This document shows positions 18,061 through 26,770 of a stretch of DNA of 45,650 bases, in pieces. Under the pieces are notes generated by a model. That model did no database searches. It worked only from the letters and a program-made list of their open reading frames with translations, and was not told the DNA's origin. Every line of letters begins with the position of its first letter. The stretch's first letter is position 1. The DNA comes from Saprospiraceae bacterium (GTDB lineage: Bacteria > Bacteroidota > Bacteroidia > Chitinophagales > Saprospiraceae), in the NCBI GenBank assembly GCA_020627785.1, contig JAHDGF010000043.1, positions 1-45,650 on the forward strand. Direction: 5' to 3'. The position numbers were made by a program, and so were the translations under genes.

Positions 18061-19329
18061 TTATTCACCTCCTTCATCATCGGCAATTCCGATTTCTTCT
18101 TCTTCGATGTCTTCATCTTCCCCTTCATCAACACTAGATGGAACGTGTCTGCTTGTCATATTCAAGAACTCCAAATGAGCCATTGTTCGTTCCGTTTTTC
18201 GGATGGTCTTTTTACAAATTTTATCTAATTTTTTATCGTCAATGTACTTATTAGACAGCGCTAAATTCTCAGCGTGCATATCAAGATAACCTTGTAATAA
18301 AACTATATTTTCAAAAGCTGCCTTAGCTACCTTTCTTTCCTTTTTGTCCTCCATAGAATACTTGCTCATGATGCTTTGGAAGAAATCAAGGATAGGTTTC
18401 ATGTCCTCTTGTGTCTGAGTGATGTCTGTATTAAATCTTAGGGAGCTCATGATTTTCTTTGAAGCATCTACCGCATCATTCCAAACATCAACCTCTCGGA
18501 TATCTCCACTTTTAATATTCTGTAAAAGGAAATTAGACTTAATAGGCCTGAACCCATATTCGTTATTAAATCTCCTCATCCCATCTCTAAATGCGGCGGC
18601 TGGATAAGCTTCCTTAAAATTATATTGCTCATCTCTGATGTTATTATTAAGGTCTTCATAGGCCGCTTTTTTCGATCGTTTTTTAGCAGACCTAAAGGAT
18701 TGCACTTGATCAATGTTTACCCTTTTGACCAATTCTAATTCAATGTTAGCTGCTCCTTCATCGACACCTTCTTCATCATCTCCAGCAGGTTCAACATCTA
18801 CATCTTTTAAAAATGGATTATTAGCTTCTGCTTCTGCTGCTGCCGCGTCAGCTTCCGCTCTTTCTTTTTCTCTCTTACTTTGCTTCGATGGATCTTTCTC
18901 ATTTTTCTTATAATTGAAAGGATCTTGTGGACCATAGACATATAGGGTGGCTCTTCCTTTAGAAGTCACTTCATACCAATACTCAGTGTATGTCTCTGTT
19001 ACATTCCCTTCTTTATCTTTCTTTTCTTTTTTCTGTGATTTTACATTGGCACGTCCAAAAGAAAACCCATAGAGACTGACTACGCCATAAACTTGAGGGT
19101 TAGAATTAACTCGTTCCCATCCATATAAGCGCCCTGCCTGCGGATCAATATAATGACTATAGAGGCCTTTTTTCTCAATGGAATACGTTCTGTTTTCTGG
19201 AGCTACCCGTTGAATAGGTAAATTACACTTTTGCGCTGAGCAACGGATCTTATCAAATTTTACCTTTTGCGAGTAAGAGGTAGTAGTCAAAAAGAATAAA
19301 ATTGCCAATGTGAAAATTGTTCTTGCCAT
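18061..19329 (-). CDS. Exported acidic protein of unknown function
   Basis: The family was not recognised. The frame extends to 19413, but the Met at 19329 starts a clean signal peptide (MARTIFTLAILFFLTTTSYSQ), so that start is preferred and gives 422 residues. The N-terminal part (about 25-130) is probably β-rich. An Ala/Glu/Asp-rich linker comes next, then a helical domain (about 210-390) with many Lys and Arg. The protein ends in a strongly acidic tail (DEGEDEDIEEEEIG). There is no lipobox, T9SS tail or membrane helix, so the periplasm is the likely location. A strong terminator follows the gene. Confidence 0.75.
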   Translation of the reverse strand: MARTIFTLAILFFLTTTSYSQKVKFDKIRCSAQKCNLPIQRVAPENRTYSIEKKGLYSHYIDPQAGRLYGWERVNSNPQVYGVVSLYGFSFGRANVKSQKKEKKDKEGNVTETYTEYWYEVTSKGRATLYVYGPQDPFNYKKNEKDPSKQSKREKERAEADAAAAEAEANNPFLKDVDVEPAGDDEEGVDEGAANIELELVKRVNIDQVQSFRSAKKRSKKAAYEDLNNNIRDEQYNFKEAYPAAAFRDGMRRFNNEYGFRPIKSNFLLQNIKSGDIREVDVWNDAVDASKKIMSSLRFNTDITQTQEDMKPILDFFQSIMSKYSMEDKKERKVAKAAFENIVLLQGYLDMHAENLALSNKYIDDKKLDKICKKTIRKTERTMAHLEFLNMTSRHVPSSVDEGEDEDIEEEEIGIADDEGGE

Positions 19330-19529
19330 TCTATTTATAATTTTGGTTTGATGCAATACACACAATATAATAAAATAGCCATATTTTAGGCACTTTAGCG
19401 CCTTTTTACACACAAAATTTAAGTCATTTCAGAGACTAAATTTTAACTCTTTTGTAAAAGAAATTAATTAATTTTTACTTTCACCACGATTTAAGAATCT
19501 AAAAATTACCATAAGAAACAACCTAACGT

Positions 19530-21446
19530 ATGTCACGAATTCTACTTTTAACTTTAATAATTTTCATATCATATACTAGTAATGCCCAAGAATGGGTACA
19601 GCTTGGAGATACACCATTTGGTGTTCATCATTCCAACGGTTTTGGTGTTGGAGATATAGCTTATGTAATTCAAGGACAACCAAATACTTCAGGGGAAGAC
19701 TTTGGGAGAAACAATTTGTGGGAATACGACTCCAATTCGGATTCGTGGACTAAAATTGGAATATTCCCAGGTGGCGGTAGATCATTCCCTATCGGAGATA
19801 ACTGGAATGGTAAATATTACTTTGGATTTGGGGTAAATCAAGGAAATTATTTCAATGATTTATGGGAATTCGACCCTACCGACCAGAGCTTTACTCAATT
19901 ACCTTCTTGCCCTTGTGATGGAAGAGCGCATCCAGCCCTCATAGCACATAATGATAAAATTTTCATGGGAACCGGATCATCTTCGATTGGCGATAGACAA
20001 GATTGGTGGGAGTATGATATGGGTACTCAAGAATGGACAAGAAAAGAAAACATGCCAGGTGGAGATAGACACCACCCTTTTTTCTTCGGTATTGATGATA
20101 AGGTTTACGCAGGAGGAGGTCATTTAAGAAACTGGCTCTCATGGGATATGATCACTGAAGAATGGACTCCTATAGATGACGAACCTGACGGGCGTGTGGC
20201 AGGAAGCCAGTTAAATCACGGAGGCAAGGGATACCTTATTGGAGGTGATGATCGGTTTCACGCAAGCATACCAGACGATGAAAGTTTCATGAGCTTCGAT
20301 CCAGAAACAGGAGAATGGTCTAAGCTACCACCTTTACCAGAAGGAAGTAGATGGGCACCTTCTTCATTCATTATCAATGATCAAATCTACTTCTTCGGAG
20401 GTGAGACGAATGGTTTCATAGATACCAAGGTATTTAAATTTGATCTAGATCACCTAAACTGTTTACCAGCAGAAAATCTTAATGCGATCAATATAACAGA
20501 TAGCTCTGCAGACCTTTTCTGGCTATCTAATACAGATGCAGCTTCAGATACTTTACTTTGGAGAAAGGTGGGAGAAACAGAATGGAACAGAGAACCTAAT
20601 CCTCAAGCAACATTTAGTCTTCCTGGCTTAGAATCATGCACAGAATATGAATATACCATAAGTTCTGTGTGCGACGGTTTAGCATCAGAGGCTCAGAAAA
20701 TGACTTTTAGAACGACCGGATGTGGAAGTTGTGTTGATTTTGAATATTGTGATATTGCCAGTGGCTTAAGTGGATGGTCTTACATTGACGCGGTATTTTT
20801 AAATGGTTTTGCCAATGAATCTGGAAACAATGATGGCTACGGAGAATTTGTATTTGAAGGTGGAGGTGATCCATTTTATACTGGACAATCCTTTGACCTT
20901 TCAGTAATCCCAGGATTTACTGGCAACCCACTTGTGCTAAACTTAATCGTTTGGATTGATTACAATGCCAATGGAATGTTTGAAGAATCAGAAAAAGTTG
21001 TTGAAGAACCAGATGTAGAAACTGGATTTACAACGAGCATTACCATTCCTCAAGATGCGGAAATTGGAACTACTAGACTTAGAATATTGTATGGATTTGA
21101 CGGAGTAACATCTCCTTGTGCAGAATCATCATTAACCTTTGGAGAAGCAGAAGACTATTGCATTGATATAGAATTTCTTTCGAGTACTGAGCTTGAGTTA
21201 GATGAGCAGATCTTAAATATCTACCCTAACCCATTTACCAATAGTTTTACCGTTGAAAGCAGTCTTTCAAATAACAAAAACTATCAAATGGTGGTGCGTA
21301 ACCTAATGGGACAAGTTGTTCATACTGTTGCAAATTATACCATCAACGAAACGGTCAATTTACCAGAAGTTTCTGCTGGAGTTTATTTAGTAGAACTAAT
21401 GGATGAAACCAATAAGGGTGAAGTTATAAGACTGATCAAGCAATAA
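19530..21446 (+). CDS. T9SS cargo protein with Kelch propeller and GEVED domain
   Basis: This 638-residue secreted protein is built in four parts. A signal peptide ends at SNAQ. A Kelch-type β-propeller (about 20-310) has repeats such as NNLWEYDSNSDSWTKIG and VYAGGGHLRNWLSWDM. A fibronectin III-like domain (about 315-395) carries the typical EYEYTISSVC. A GEVED domain (about 425-545) ends GEAEDYCIDIE. The last ~80 residues are a type A T9SS sorting domain (YPNPFTNSF...AGVYLVEL). It is likely a surface-exposed adhesion or binding protein, since no catalytic motif is visible. It stands alone on the plus strand, divergent from the acidic protein gene. Confidence 0.9.
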   Translation: MSRILLLTLIIFISYTSNAQEWVQLGDTPFGVHHSNGFGVGDIAYVIQGQPNTSGEDFGRNNLWEYDSNSDSWTKIGIFPGGGRSFPIGDNWNGKYYFGFGVNQGNYFNDLWEFDPTDQSFTQLPSCPCDGRAHPALIAHNDKIFMGTGSSSIGDRQDWWEYDMGTQEWTRKENMPGGDRHHPFFFGIDDKVYAGGGHLRNWLSWDMITEEWTPIDDEPDGRVAGSQLNHGGKGYLIGGDDRFHASIPDDESFMSFDPETGEWSKLPPLPEGSRWAPSSFIINDQIYFFGGETNGFIDTKVFKFDLDHLNCLPAENLNAINITDSSADLFWLSNTDAASDTLLWRKVGETEWNREPNPQATFSLPGLESCTEYEYTISSVCDGLASEAQKMTFRTTGCGSCVDFEYCDIASGLSGWSYIDAVFLNGFANESGNNDGYGEFVFEGGGDPFYTGQSFDLSVIPGFTGNPLVLNLIVWIDYNANGMFEESEKVVEEPDVETGFTTSITIPQDAEIGTTRLRILYGFDGVTSPCAESSLTFGEAEDYCIDIEFLSSTELELDEQILNIYPNPFTNSFTVESSLSNNKNYQMVVRNLMGQVVHTVANYTINETVNLPEVSAGVYLVELMDETNKGEVIRLIKQ

Positions 21447-21478
21447 TCAGCAAACGAAAAATTAACACGAAGAAATAA

Positions 21479-22012
21479 TTATAGTTCAGGGAAACATTGG
21501 TCATAGAATTCAACAATTCTAAAACCAATTTCTCTGTTCCTTCGTGTTAAAGACATAATGGTATCACATCGATCTCTAAATTCGTCCTGCATCAAATTAT
21601 CCTTAATGAGCATGCATGCCTTCTCAAAGGTTTTACAAATATTATTGGATAGCACGTCTGAATAAAAGTTGTATTCAAGCATGAAGTTAAAGGCGGTTTC
21701 ACAAGTAAAAAGATACACGTCGATCATTTCATAATCTAGTACCGTCGCCTTCCGTGTCTCACTTAAAATTTTATTGACCTTTTGGATTCTTGGTCGCCTT
21801 GGTTTTCTATAGCTTTTAGTGGTGTATTTTTTAGCAATTTCTTTTTTCGCTTTCGCAAATATCTTAGCTCGGTCCTTATCAGTACCAAGATCCATTTTGT
21901 AGAATAATCGAACGCCTTCCAACTTAGTATATAACCGCACCAGCTCTTCGCGGAGGTCTTCTTCCTCCATTGATTTCAAATATTTCTTAAAGCTATTGAT
22001 GCGCATATCCAA
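21479..22012 (-). CDS. DUF6155-like cytoplasmic protein
   Basis: This 177-residue soluble protein has no signal peptide. It begins with a helix of the form FKKYLKSMEEEDLREELVRLY and contains a basic stretch KSYRKPRRPRIQKVNKIL, followed by a helical C-terminal half. This layout fits the DUF6155 family of Bacteroidota, whose function is unknown. It converges with the Kelch protein gene with only 32 bases between stops and no obvious terminator. Confidence 0.7.
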   Translation of the reverse strand: MDMRINSFKKYLKSMEEEDLREELVRLYTKLEGVRLFYKMDLGTDKDRAKIFAKAKKEIAKKYTTKSYRKPRRPRIQKVNKILSETRKATVLDYEMIDVYLFTCETAFNFMLEYNFYSDVLSNNICKTFEKACMLIKDNLMQDEFRDRCDTIMSLTRRNREIGFRIVEFYDQCFPEL

Positions 22013-22297
22013 AGATAAAGAATTGACCTAGATAAGGAAACTCTATCATTTTATCCAACCTACTCGTTTCTTGGATGGGACAACCAATCCAAAATATAGC
22101 TATATACAATAAATTCCTGATTTTAAGATTCTTCACCTCTGAAGGAAGCAACGAATTTGCGAAAGCGCAGATATTAATACTAAGAAATAGAATCTTGTCA
22201 TCAAGAGTACTGGTCAAAGGTTAATTCTTGTGAAAATCCGGCGAACAATTCTTTTAGTTGATGATTAATTGTAATTTAATCAGAGCAAATTTCCATT

Positions 22298-23314
22298 ATG
22301 AAGCTGTCTAGAATCATTATCTGTTTATGCATCTGTGCCTTTGGGACCCTTCTCACTGCACAAGATTTGCATTTTACCAATTATAATTTTGCACCTCTAC
22401 ACCTCAATCCAGCAAAAACAGGTGGATTCAATGGTAGCTATAGAGTCGGTGGTACATATAGAGATCAATTCAGGACTTTCATAAATGAAGCCTACCAAAG
22501 TGCAGGCTTATGGATTGATAGTCCCATTATTTTTGGATTCAATGAAAAGCAATGGATTGGTGCCGGTGCTAGTTTGTTCAATGATCAAGTAGGAGACCTC
22601 GGATTCGGAACAAGAGGCGTTAATTTGAATGCTGCTTATCATTTCTCTTTGGATGATAAATATGAAAAGGTATTCGCCATCGGCGCTCAATATGGTATGA
22701 CACAAAGAGGTTTTGGCACGCCTGAAAATGCACAATTTGCGGATGGATTAACTGCCGGAGGACCCAGTGCAGATCAGGCAAAAATTACAGACTTCAATGA
22801 GTCCTATTCTGATTTAAATGTTGGTGTAAATTTCAAACAAAAATTAAGTAAGACCAATAGCTACGAATTTGGTGTCGCCATGTACCATCTCTTAGCTCCT
22901 AGATTCTTTTTTAATTCCTCAAGTTTTGTAAATAGAATTGAAAGGAGACTCAATGTTTATCTTGAAACAAAAATGCAAGCAGGAAAAAGATTCCAGCTAA
23001 ATCCAGCGGTATATTATTCGCTTATGGGTCAAGCCCAAATCCTGCAAATTCAGTTAAACTCAAAAACCCTTTTGACTAAAAAAGGATCTACACTTCTTAC
23101 CGCAGGTTTAGGCTACAGATTAAACGACGCCTTTCAGATTTTACTAGGTGCTATATATAAGCAATGGGAATTTGGCTTAAGTTATGACATGACGGTTTCA
23201 ACAGCCTCTGAATACACTCGATCCGTTGGGGGTCTAGAACTTGGGGTAAAGAGATACATCACAAAATTCAAGAAGCCAAAAGTAGAACCAATACTAATCT
23301 GTCCAAGATCCTAA
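22298..23314 (+). CDS. PorP/SprF-family outer-membrane protein
   Basis: This 338-residue protein has a signal peptide (ending LLTAQ) followed by the family hallmark DLHFTNYNFAPLHLNPAKTGGFNGSYRVGG. The rest is a β-barrel with alternating strands ending in a short basic tail. PorP and SprF proteins are T9SS accessory components of the outer membrane. SprF-type members help export partner adhesins with type B sorting domains, and their genes usually follow the partner. Here no giant adhesin is directly upstream. The nearest plus-strand T9SS cargo is the Kelch protein, with a minus-strand gene between them. It probably has its own promoter. Confidence 0.9.
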   Translation: MKLSRIIICLCICAFGTLLTAQDLHFTNYNFAPLHLNPAKTGGFNGSYRVGGTYRDQFRTFINEAYQSAGLWIDSPIIFGFNEKQWIGAGASLFNDQVGDLGFGTRGVNLNAAYHFSLDDKYEKVFAIGAQYGMTQRGFGTPENAQFADGLTAGGPSADQAKITDFNESYSDLNVGVNFKQKLSKTNSYEFGVAMYHLLAPRFFFNSSSFVNRIERRLNVYLETKMQAGKRFQLNPAVYYSLMGQAQILQIQLNSKTLLTKKGSTLLTAGLGYRLNDAFQILLGAIYKQWEFGLSYDMTVSTASEYTRSVGGLELGVKRYITKFKKPKVEPILICPRS

Positions 23315-23405
23315 GAAAAAGAGCTTGTCGTTCATAAGCCTTCTTATTTTTAAAAAATTAGCAGCTCTGCATTCAATAGACTAACTTGCTACGAAAGTAA
23401 AAACT

Positions 23406-24359
23406 ATGAATAAGCGGAGTCTTCTATTTTTTCAGCTCATATTCATTCTTACATCTTTACAGCTATTGAGTCAATCGGACATCAATACAGCTTGCGAAAG
23501 ACTGGCGAAAGCAGCTTTTGAAAATACTTTTGATAAAGACTCTATTGAAAGATCAAAAGCCTTTCTTTTAAAATCACTAAAAACAATCGACCAACAGAAA
23601 TTTACCAATTGCAATTGTAATGACAGCATCTGGGCATTAGGCATGAGAGATTCACGAAACTTTGGACCAAATAAGTCAATCCGAACAAGTAATACAAATG
23701 AACTTTTAGATACCAGAGAATATTTACAAAACATTGCAATAGAAATTGATTACGAATTTTTAATAAAAGAAATTTCATTCCAAGATTTAGAAAGACCGAT
23801 AGATACCATCCAATACGTGTTGGATAAATTAGGAGCAATGATTCAAGAACCAAATGCAAAAGGTGTTCGCCATTACAATGGATGTATCCTTGGCGAAAGA
23901 CTATTGGTAGGAGAATATAAGAAGACGCTTGTAAAAGAATACTTTACAATCATAAGAGATGAATCCGTTCAAGAATCTATCAAAGACTTTTTGATGTTAA
24001 GTCTATTTTCGCTCCGAGTAGAAGAGGTTAATTTAGATAGTTTGGTTGCGGATATTCTTCACCCAGAGCATCCACTTTTTTACAGAATTTGTGGTCTTCT
24101 CAGGATTCATGGAGGTCCTAAGTCAACGGCAAAAATTATGAGAATTTCCAGTAACATGGATTCCCAGCAAAAAAAATTCACAATAACATTACCTATATCC
24201 TATTACAAAAGAGGTTTAATCTCAAAGAAAACCATGAGGGAGTATGGAACCTTCCTATTTGAAAACAACCTGTATCCTTTATGCGAAAAAGGGGGTCATC
24301 AATATCTCGGAGAGAAAAATGAAAAAGCATTCAGGAGACGTTATAGGAAGTATCTTTAA
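23406..24359 (+). CDS. Exported protein of unknown function
   Basis: The family was not recognised. This 317-residue protein has a signal peptide (MNKRSLLFFQLIFILTSLQL, cleavage near LLSQS). The mature part is largely helical with mixed charge. It carries a small Cys cluster (NCNCND) near residue 73 and a conserved-looking RHYNGCILGERLLVGEYKK stretch in the middle. It ends very basic (RRRYRKYL). No lipobox, T9SS tail or catalytic motif is seen, so it is probably periplasmic. It starts 91 bases after the PorP/SprF gene on the same strand, and co-transcription is possible. Confidence 0.7.
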   Translation: MNKRSLLFFQLIFILTSLQLLSQSDINTACERLAKAAFENTFDKDSIERSKAFLLKSLKTIDQQKFTNCNCNDSIWALGMRDSRNFGPNKSIRTSNTNELLDTREYLQNIAIEIDYEFLIKEISFQDLERPIDTIQYVLDKLGAMIQEPNAKGVRHYNGCILGERLLVGEYKKTLVKEYFTIIRDESVQESIKDFLMLSLFSLRVEEVNLDSLVADILHPEHPLFYRICGLLRIHGGPKSTAKIMRISSNMDSQQKKFTITLPISYYKRGLISKKTMREYGTFLFENNLYPLCEKGGHQYLGEKNEKAFRRRYRKYL

Positions 24360-24524
24360 GATGGATTTATTCACAGTTAAATGCGCAAAGCCATGGTAGA
24401 ACCACAGCTAATACGCTTAACGAGCTATTTGAATTTTTTATAAAGCAACTTTAGTTACTTTCGTTTTAACCACTTCGTTAAAAGTGGATGTTTGATTCTT
24501 TTGAAGCTAATCTAAGATGCGGTT

Positions 24525-25262
24525 TTATCTACGCTTCTTTTTTCCTTTCTTTCTCTTTTTACTTTTACTCTTTCTGTCTTTGGAATTCTTATTCATTTGA
24601 CCATAGTCTAAGGCATATTTCAACTTTAATCTAAAATTGATGTAGGGTAAATGTTTCATTCCAGGTCTTCTCAACAATGACTGACCTAAGACCAATCCAT
24701 CCTCTGGTAGATCTTTATAATTGACCATTAAATTATAGTAACCAACACCATAAGAAAAGTCCACACTCATTGGTGTATTATTAACCGGCATGTGCCATCC
24801 TCCTTCTAAGAAGAAGGCATTCCCTACCCTCACTCGTTGCAGGTTCATTCGTTGATCATATAAACCATTAAATCTTTCAACCCATTCTCTATCCCACATG
24901 CTTATCCTCTTATAACTATAAAAGAGTCCAAAGTAAAAGTTGTTTTTTTGGAAGGACTTGATTCCTCCTGTGAAACGCATTCCCCACTTATCACTTGAAT
25001 TAACATCCACAAAAGCGGAGGCTTCATCAAAGAGTAAATAACCTCCTTCAATCTCCCAATAGAAGTTATCTTTTAGGTGACGCTCATATCCAATTTGAAT
25101 TCCAGAAGGGAGATTGGCCAGAGCACCTAGATTTAAATAGGCGTAGTGCTTATATAATTGGATGCTATCTTGGGTATGCTGCGCCTGACTTGTAAATGAA
25201 AAAAGCAGCAAACACAGAAATATATTAATCTTGTAAATCAAGGGTGGAAAGTTTGGTAACAT
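24525..25262 (-). CDS. Barrel-like outer-membrane protein with polybasic C-terminal tail
   Basis: The protein has an N-terminal hydrophobic signal (INIFLCLLLFSFTSQAQ) and then ~180 residues of alternating strands with many aromatics (YAYLNLGAL, GIQIGYERHL, FYFGLFYSYKR, VDFSYGVGYYN, INFRLKLKYA), as in small outer-membrane barrels. After the last strand it continues for ~25 residues made almost only of Lys, Arg and Ser. The frame opens at 25283. The Met at 25262 is used here, and a TTG at 25241 would reduce the overlap with the upstream gene to 17 bases and also start just before the hydrophobic core. It is the last gene of the LVIVD operon. Function is unknown. Confidence 0.75.
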   Translation of the reverse strand: MLPNFPPLIYKINIFLCLLLFSFTSQAQHTQDSIQLYKHYAYLNLGALANLPSGIQIGYERHLKDNFYWEIEGGYLLFDEASAFVDVNSSDKWGMRFTGGIKSFQKNNFYFGLFYSYKRISMWDREWVERFNGLYDQRMNLQRVRVGNAFFLEGGWHMPVNNTPMSVDFSYGVGYYNLMVNYKDLPEDGLVLGQSLLRRPGMKHLPYINFRLKLKYALDYGQMNKNSKDRKSKSKKRKKGKKKRR

Positions 25263-26013
25263 TAGTGATGTCTGTGTAATCAAATTGATGCAATAATTCA
25301 GGACCGACGACTAGAAGCAATCCATTCGCTGGAATTACATCAAAGGCACGAAAGTCTGGGAAGTGATCTATCTCCTTAATGTCTAAGGGATCAGCAACAT
25401 CCAAGATTTTTAATCCATCACGATTTTCACAAATAAATAAATGCTCACCATCCAAACCGATACCTTTCGGTTCTTCCATTTCCAGGGTATTAATCAATAT
25501 TGGTTGCTCAAGGTTTTCAAGATCATAAACCCTCAACTCATTCAACTGCACACTTCTCCAACAACCATCATTGACTTCCACAGAAGTACTGAGCGTGGCA
25601 TAAGCATTATCCTTGTTGGCAACTATTGGATCGCAAGGTTGAATCTCACCAATTGCCTCATAAGGTGTTAACGATCTAAATTCTGGGATTCCTTCAGCAT
25701 CAAGTGTATAGATTCTCATTCCTGCTGGTGAACCCACAAAAATATTTCCATCGCTGATAAATAAGGACTCTATATCAAAGTCTAAGACTTTAGAATCTAT
25801 TTGCTCTGGCTTTTCTGGATTTGCTAAGCTTAAAGTTTTTAATTGGCCATCGCCTAGGACATAGAGTTTATCCCCAAGGGTTAGCATATTGGCATATGAG
25901 CCTGAAAGTACCTCCCCAATAGATTCTTGAGCTGCAAATGTCCCATCAGCATCACACGAGGAAACTAGTAAACTTAGGGCAAATAGCGATATTATATATG
26001 TTATATTTTTCAT
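25225..26013 (-). CDS. LVIVD-repeat β-propeller lipoprotein
   Basis: This 262-residue lipoprotein has its lipobox Cys at 20 (LLVSSC). The mature protein contains repeats typical of LVIVD propellers: short units like LYVLGDGQLKTLSLANPEKPEQID, and near the end LFICENRDGLKILDVADPLDIKEI. These propellers bind partners on the cell surface and have no known enzymatic role. Its ATG overlaps the stop of the preceding lipoprotein gene (TAATG), and its 3' end overlaps the barrel-like gene. The three genes are therefore one translationally coupled operon. Confidence 0.85.
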   Translation of the reverse strand: MKNITYIISLFALSLLVSSCDADGTFAAQESIGEVLSGSYANMLTLGDKLYVLGDGQLKTLSLANPEKPEQIDSKVLDFDIESLFISDGNIFVGSPAGMRIYTLDAEGIPEFRSLTPYEAIGEIQPCDPIVANKDNAYATLSTSVEVNDGCWRSVQLNELRVYDLENLEQPILINTLEMEEPKGIGLDGEHLFICENRDGLKILDVADPLDIKEIDHFPDFRAFDVIPANGLLLVVGPELLHQFDYTDITNVTKLSTLDLQD

Positions 26014-26555
26014 TATGTTCTACATTCTGGATCGTCAATAATGGTTGATTCCCACCCTACTACTACACCGGCTTCAGGGTTTACACATTCAAAAAACCCG
26101 GAATAATTAGGAGGGACACGAGTATCTGGGCGTACGCCGAAGAATTCTTCGATTACATGCACTTCTTCAAAGGCCAAATCAGCAGTTTGTGACAAAGCAT
26201 TTTCAAATCTATAAGTGACTAAATCAACGCCACTATTAGCATACAAGTAACCTTCTCTCACAGTAAAGTCAGTATTACCCGGAATCTGCACAAAATTTAT
26301 CTTCTGTGGGTCCTCCGGATTCGTATTATCTATCAAATGAATCCCTTTATATTGCTCATTTATCAATATGTAAGGTTCGGCATATACAATCTTACCCAAA
26401 TTCAAGAAGGGAACTGCAGCCGTAATGGCCGTAATATTCTCACTTTCAGCTAAATATATTGGCTTCAAGCCTTCAACTGATCCAAGCTCTTGAGGCTCAG
26501 AAAAACAGGAACTAAGTAGCACTGTTGTTAAGAAAAATAATAGTATTCTTTTCAT
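26013..26555 (-). CDS. Small LVIVD-type lipoprotein
   Basis: This 180-residue lipoprotein has its lipobox Cys at 17 (LLSSC). It shares the LVIVD style of its neighbour (YILINEQYKGIHLIDNTNPEDPQKI) but holds only about three blades, too few for a closed propeller. It ends with a Cys-containing tail (GFFECVNPEAGVVVGWE... DPEC) that occurs after LVIVD propellers in Bacteroidota. It is the first gene of the operon and is preceded by a -7 box at 26584-26591. It may pair with the larger LVIVD lipoprotein. Confidence 0.8.
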   Translation of the reverse strand: MKRILLFFLTTVLLSSCFSEPQELGSVEGLKPIYLAESENITAITAAVPFLNLGKIVYAEPYILINEQYKGIHLIDNTNPEDPQKINFVQIPGNTDFTVREGYLYANSGVDLVTYRFENALSQTADLAFEEVHVIEEFFGVRPDTRVPPNYSGFFECVNPEAGVVVGWESTIIDDPECRT

Positions 26556-26583
26556 TATATCTATTTATACCTACCTATCGCCC

Positions 26584-26591
26584 CAAATTTA
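26584..26591 (-). promoter_or_regulatory. Candidate -7 box of the LVIVD operon
   Basis: On the minus strand TAAATTTG matches TAnnTTTG and ends 28 bases before the ATG at 26555. A -33 element at the usual distance is not clear. Confidence 0.4.
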
Positions 26592-26770
26592 TGATTGGTT
26601 GGCAATGTGCTAGATTTTTAAGAAAAACCCTGTAATAGCAGGATTTATTGGGTACATTTAAGAGAATATGAAAAAATATTGCTCTTGATTGCAACGGACT
26701 TTCATCATTCGAGCATAATATTACAAACGAAGGCCGAGAGGCTGTTGACGATTGAATCACAAAGTACTTA

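Noticed and set aside
19386..19412. Hairpin AGGC...GCCT followed by a T run
   Set aside because: Only four good pairs around a mismatch, and it lies between divergent genes where no transcript should end.
21993..22217. 74-codon minus-strand reading frame before the DUF6155-like gene
   Set aside because: No family features. It overlaps the start of the DUF6155-like gene and reads like leader sequence.
24470..24500. Small hairpin CCACTT/AAGTGG as a terminator
   Set aside because: Only six pairs and no proper T run; too weak to call.
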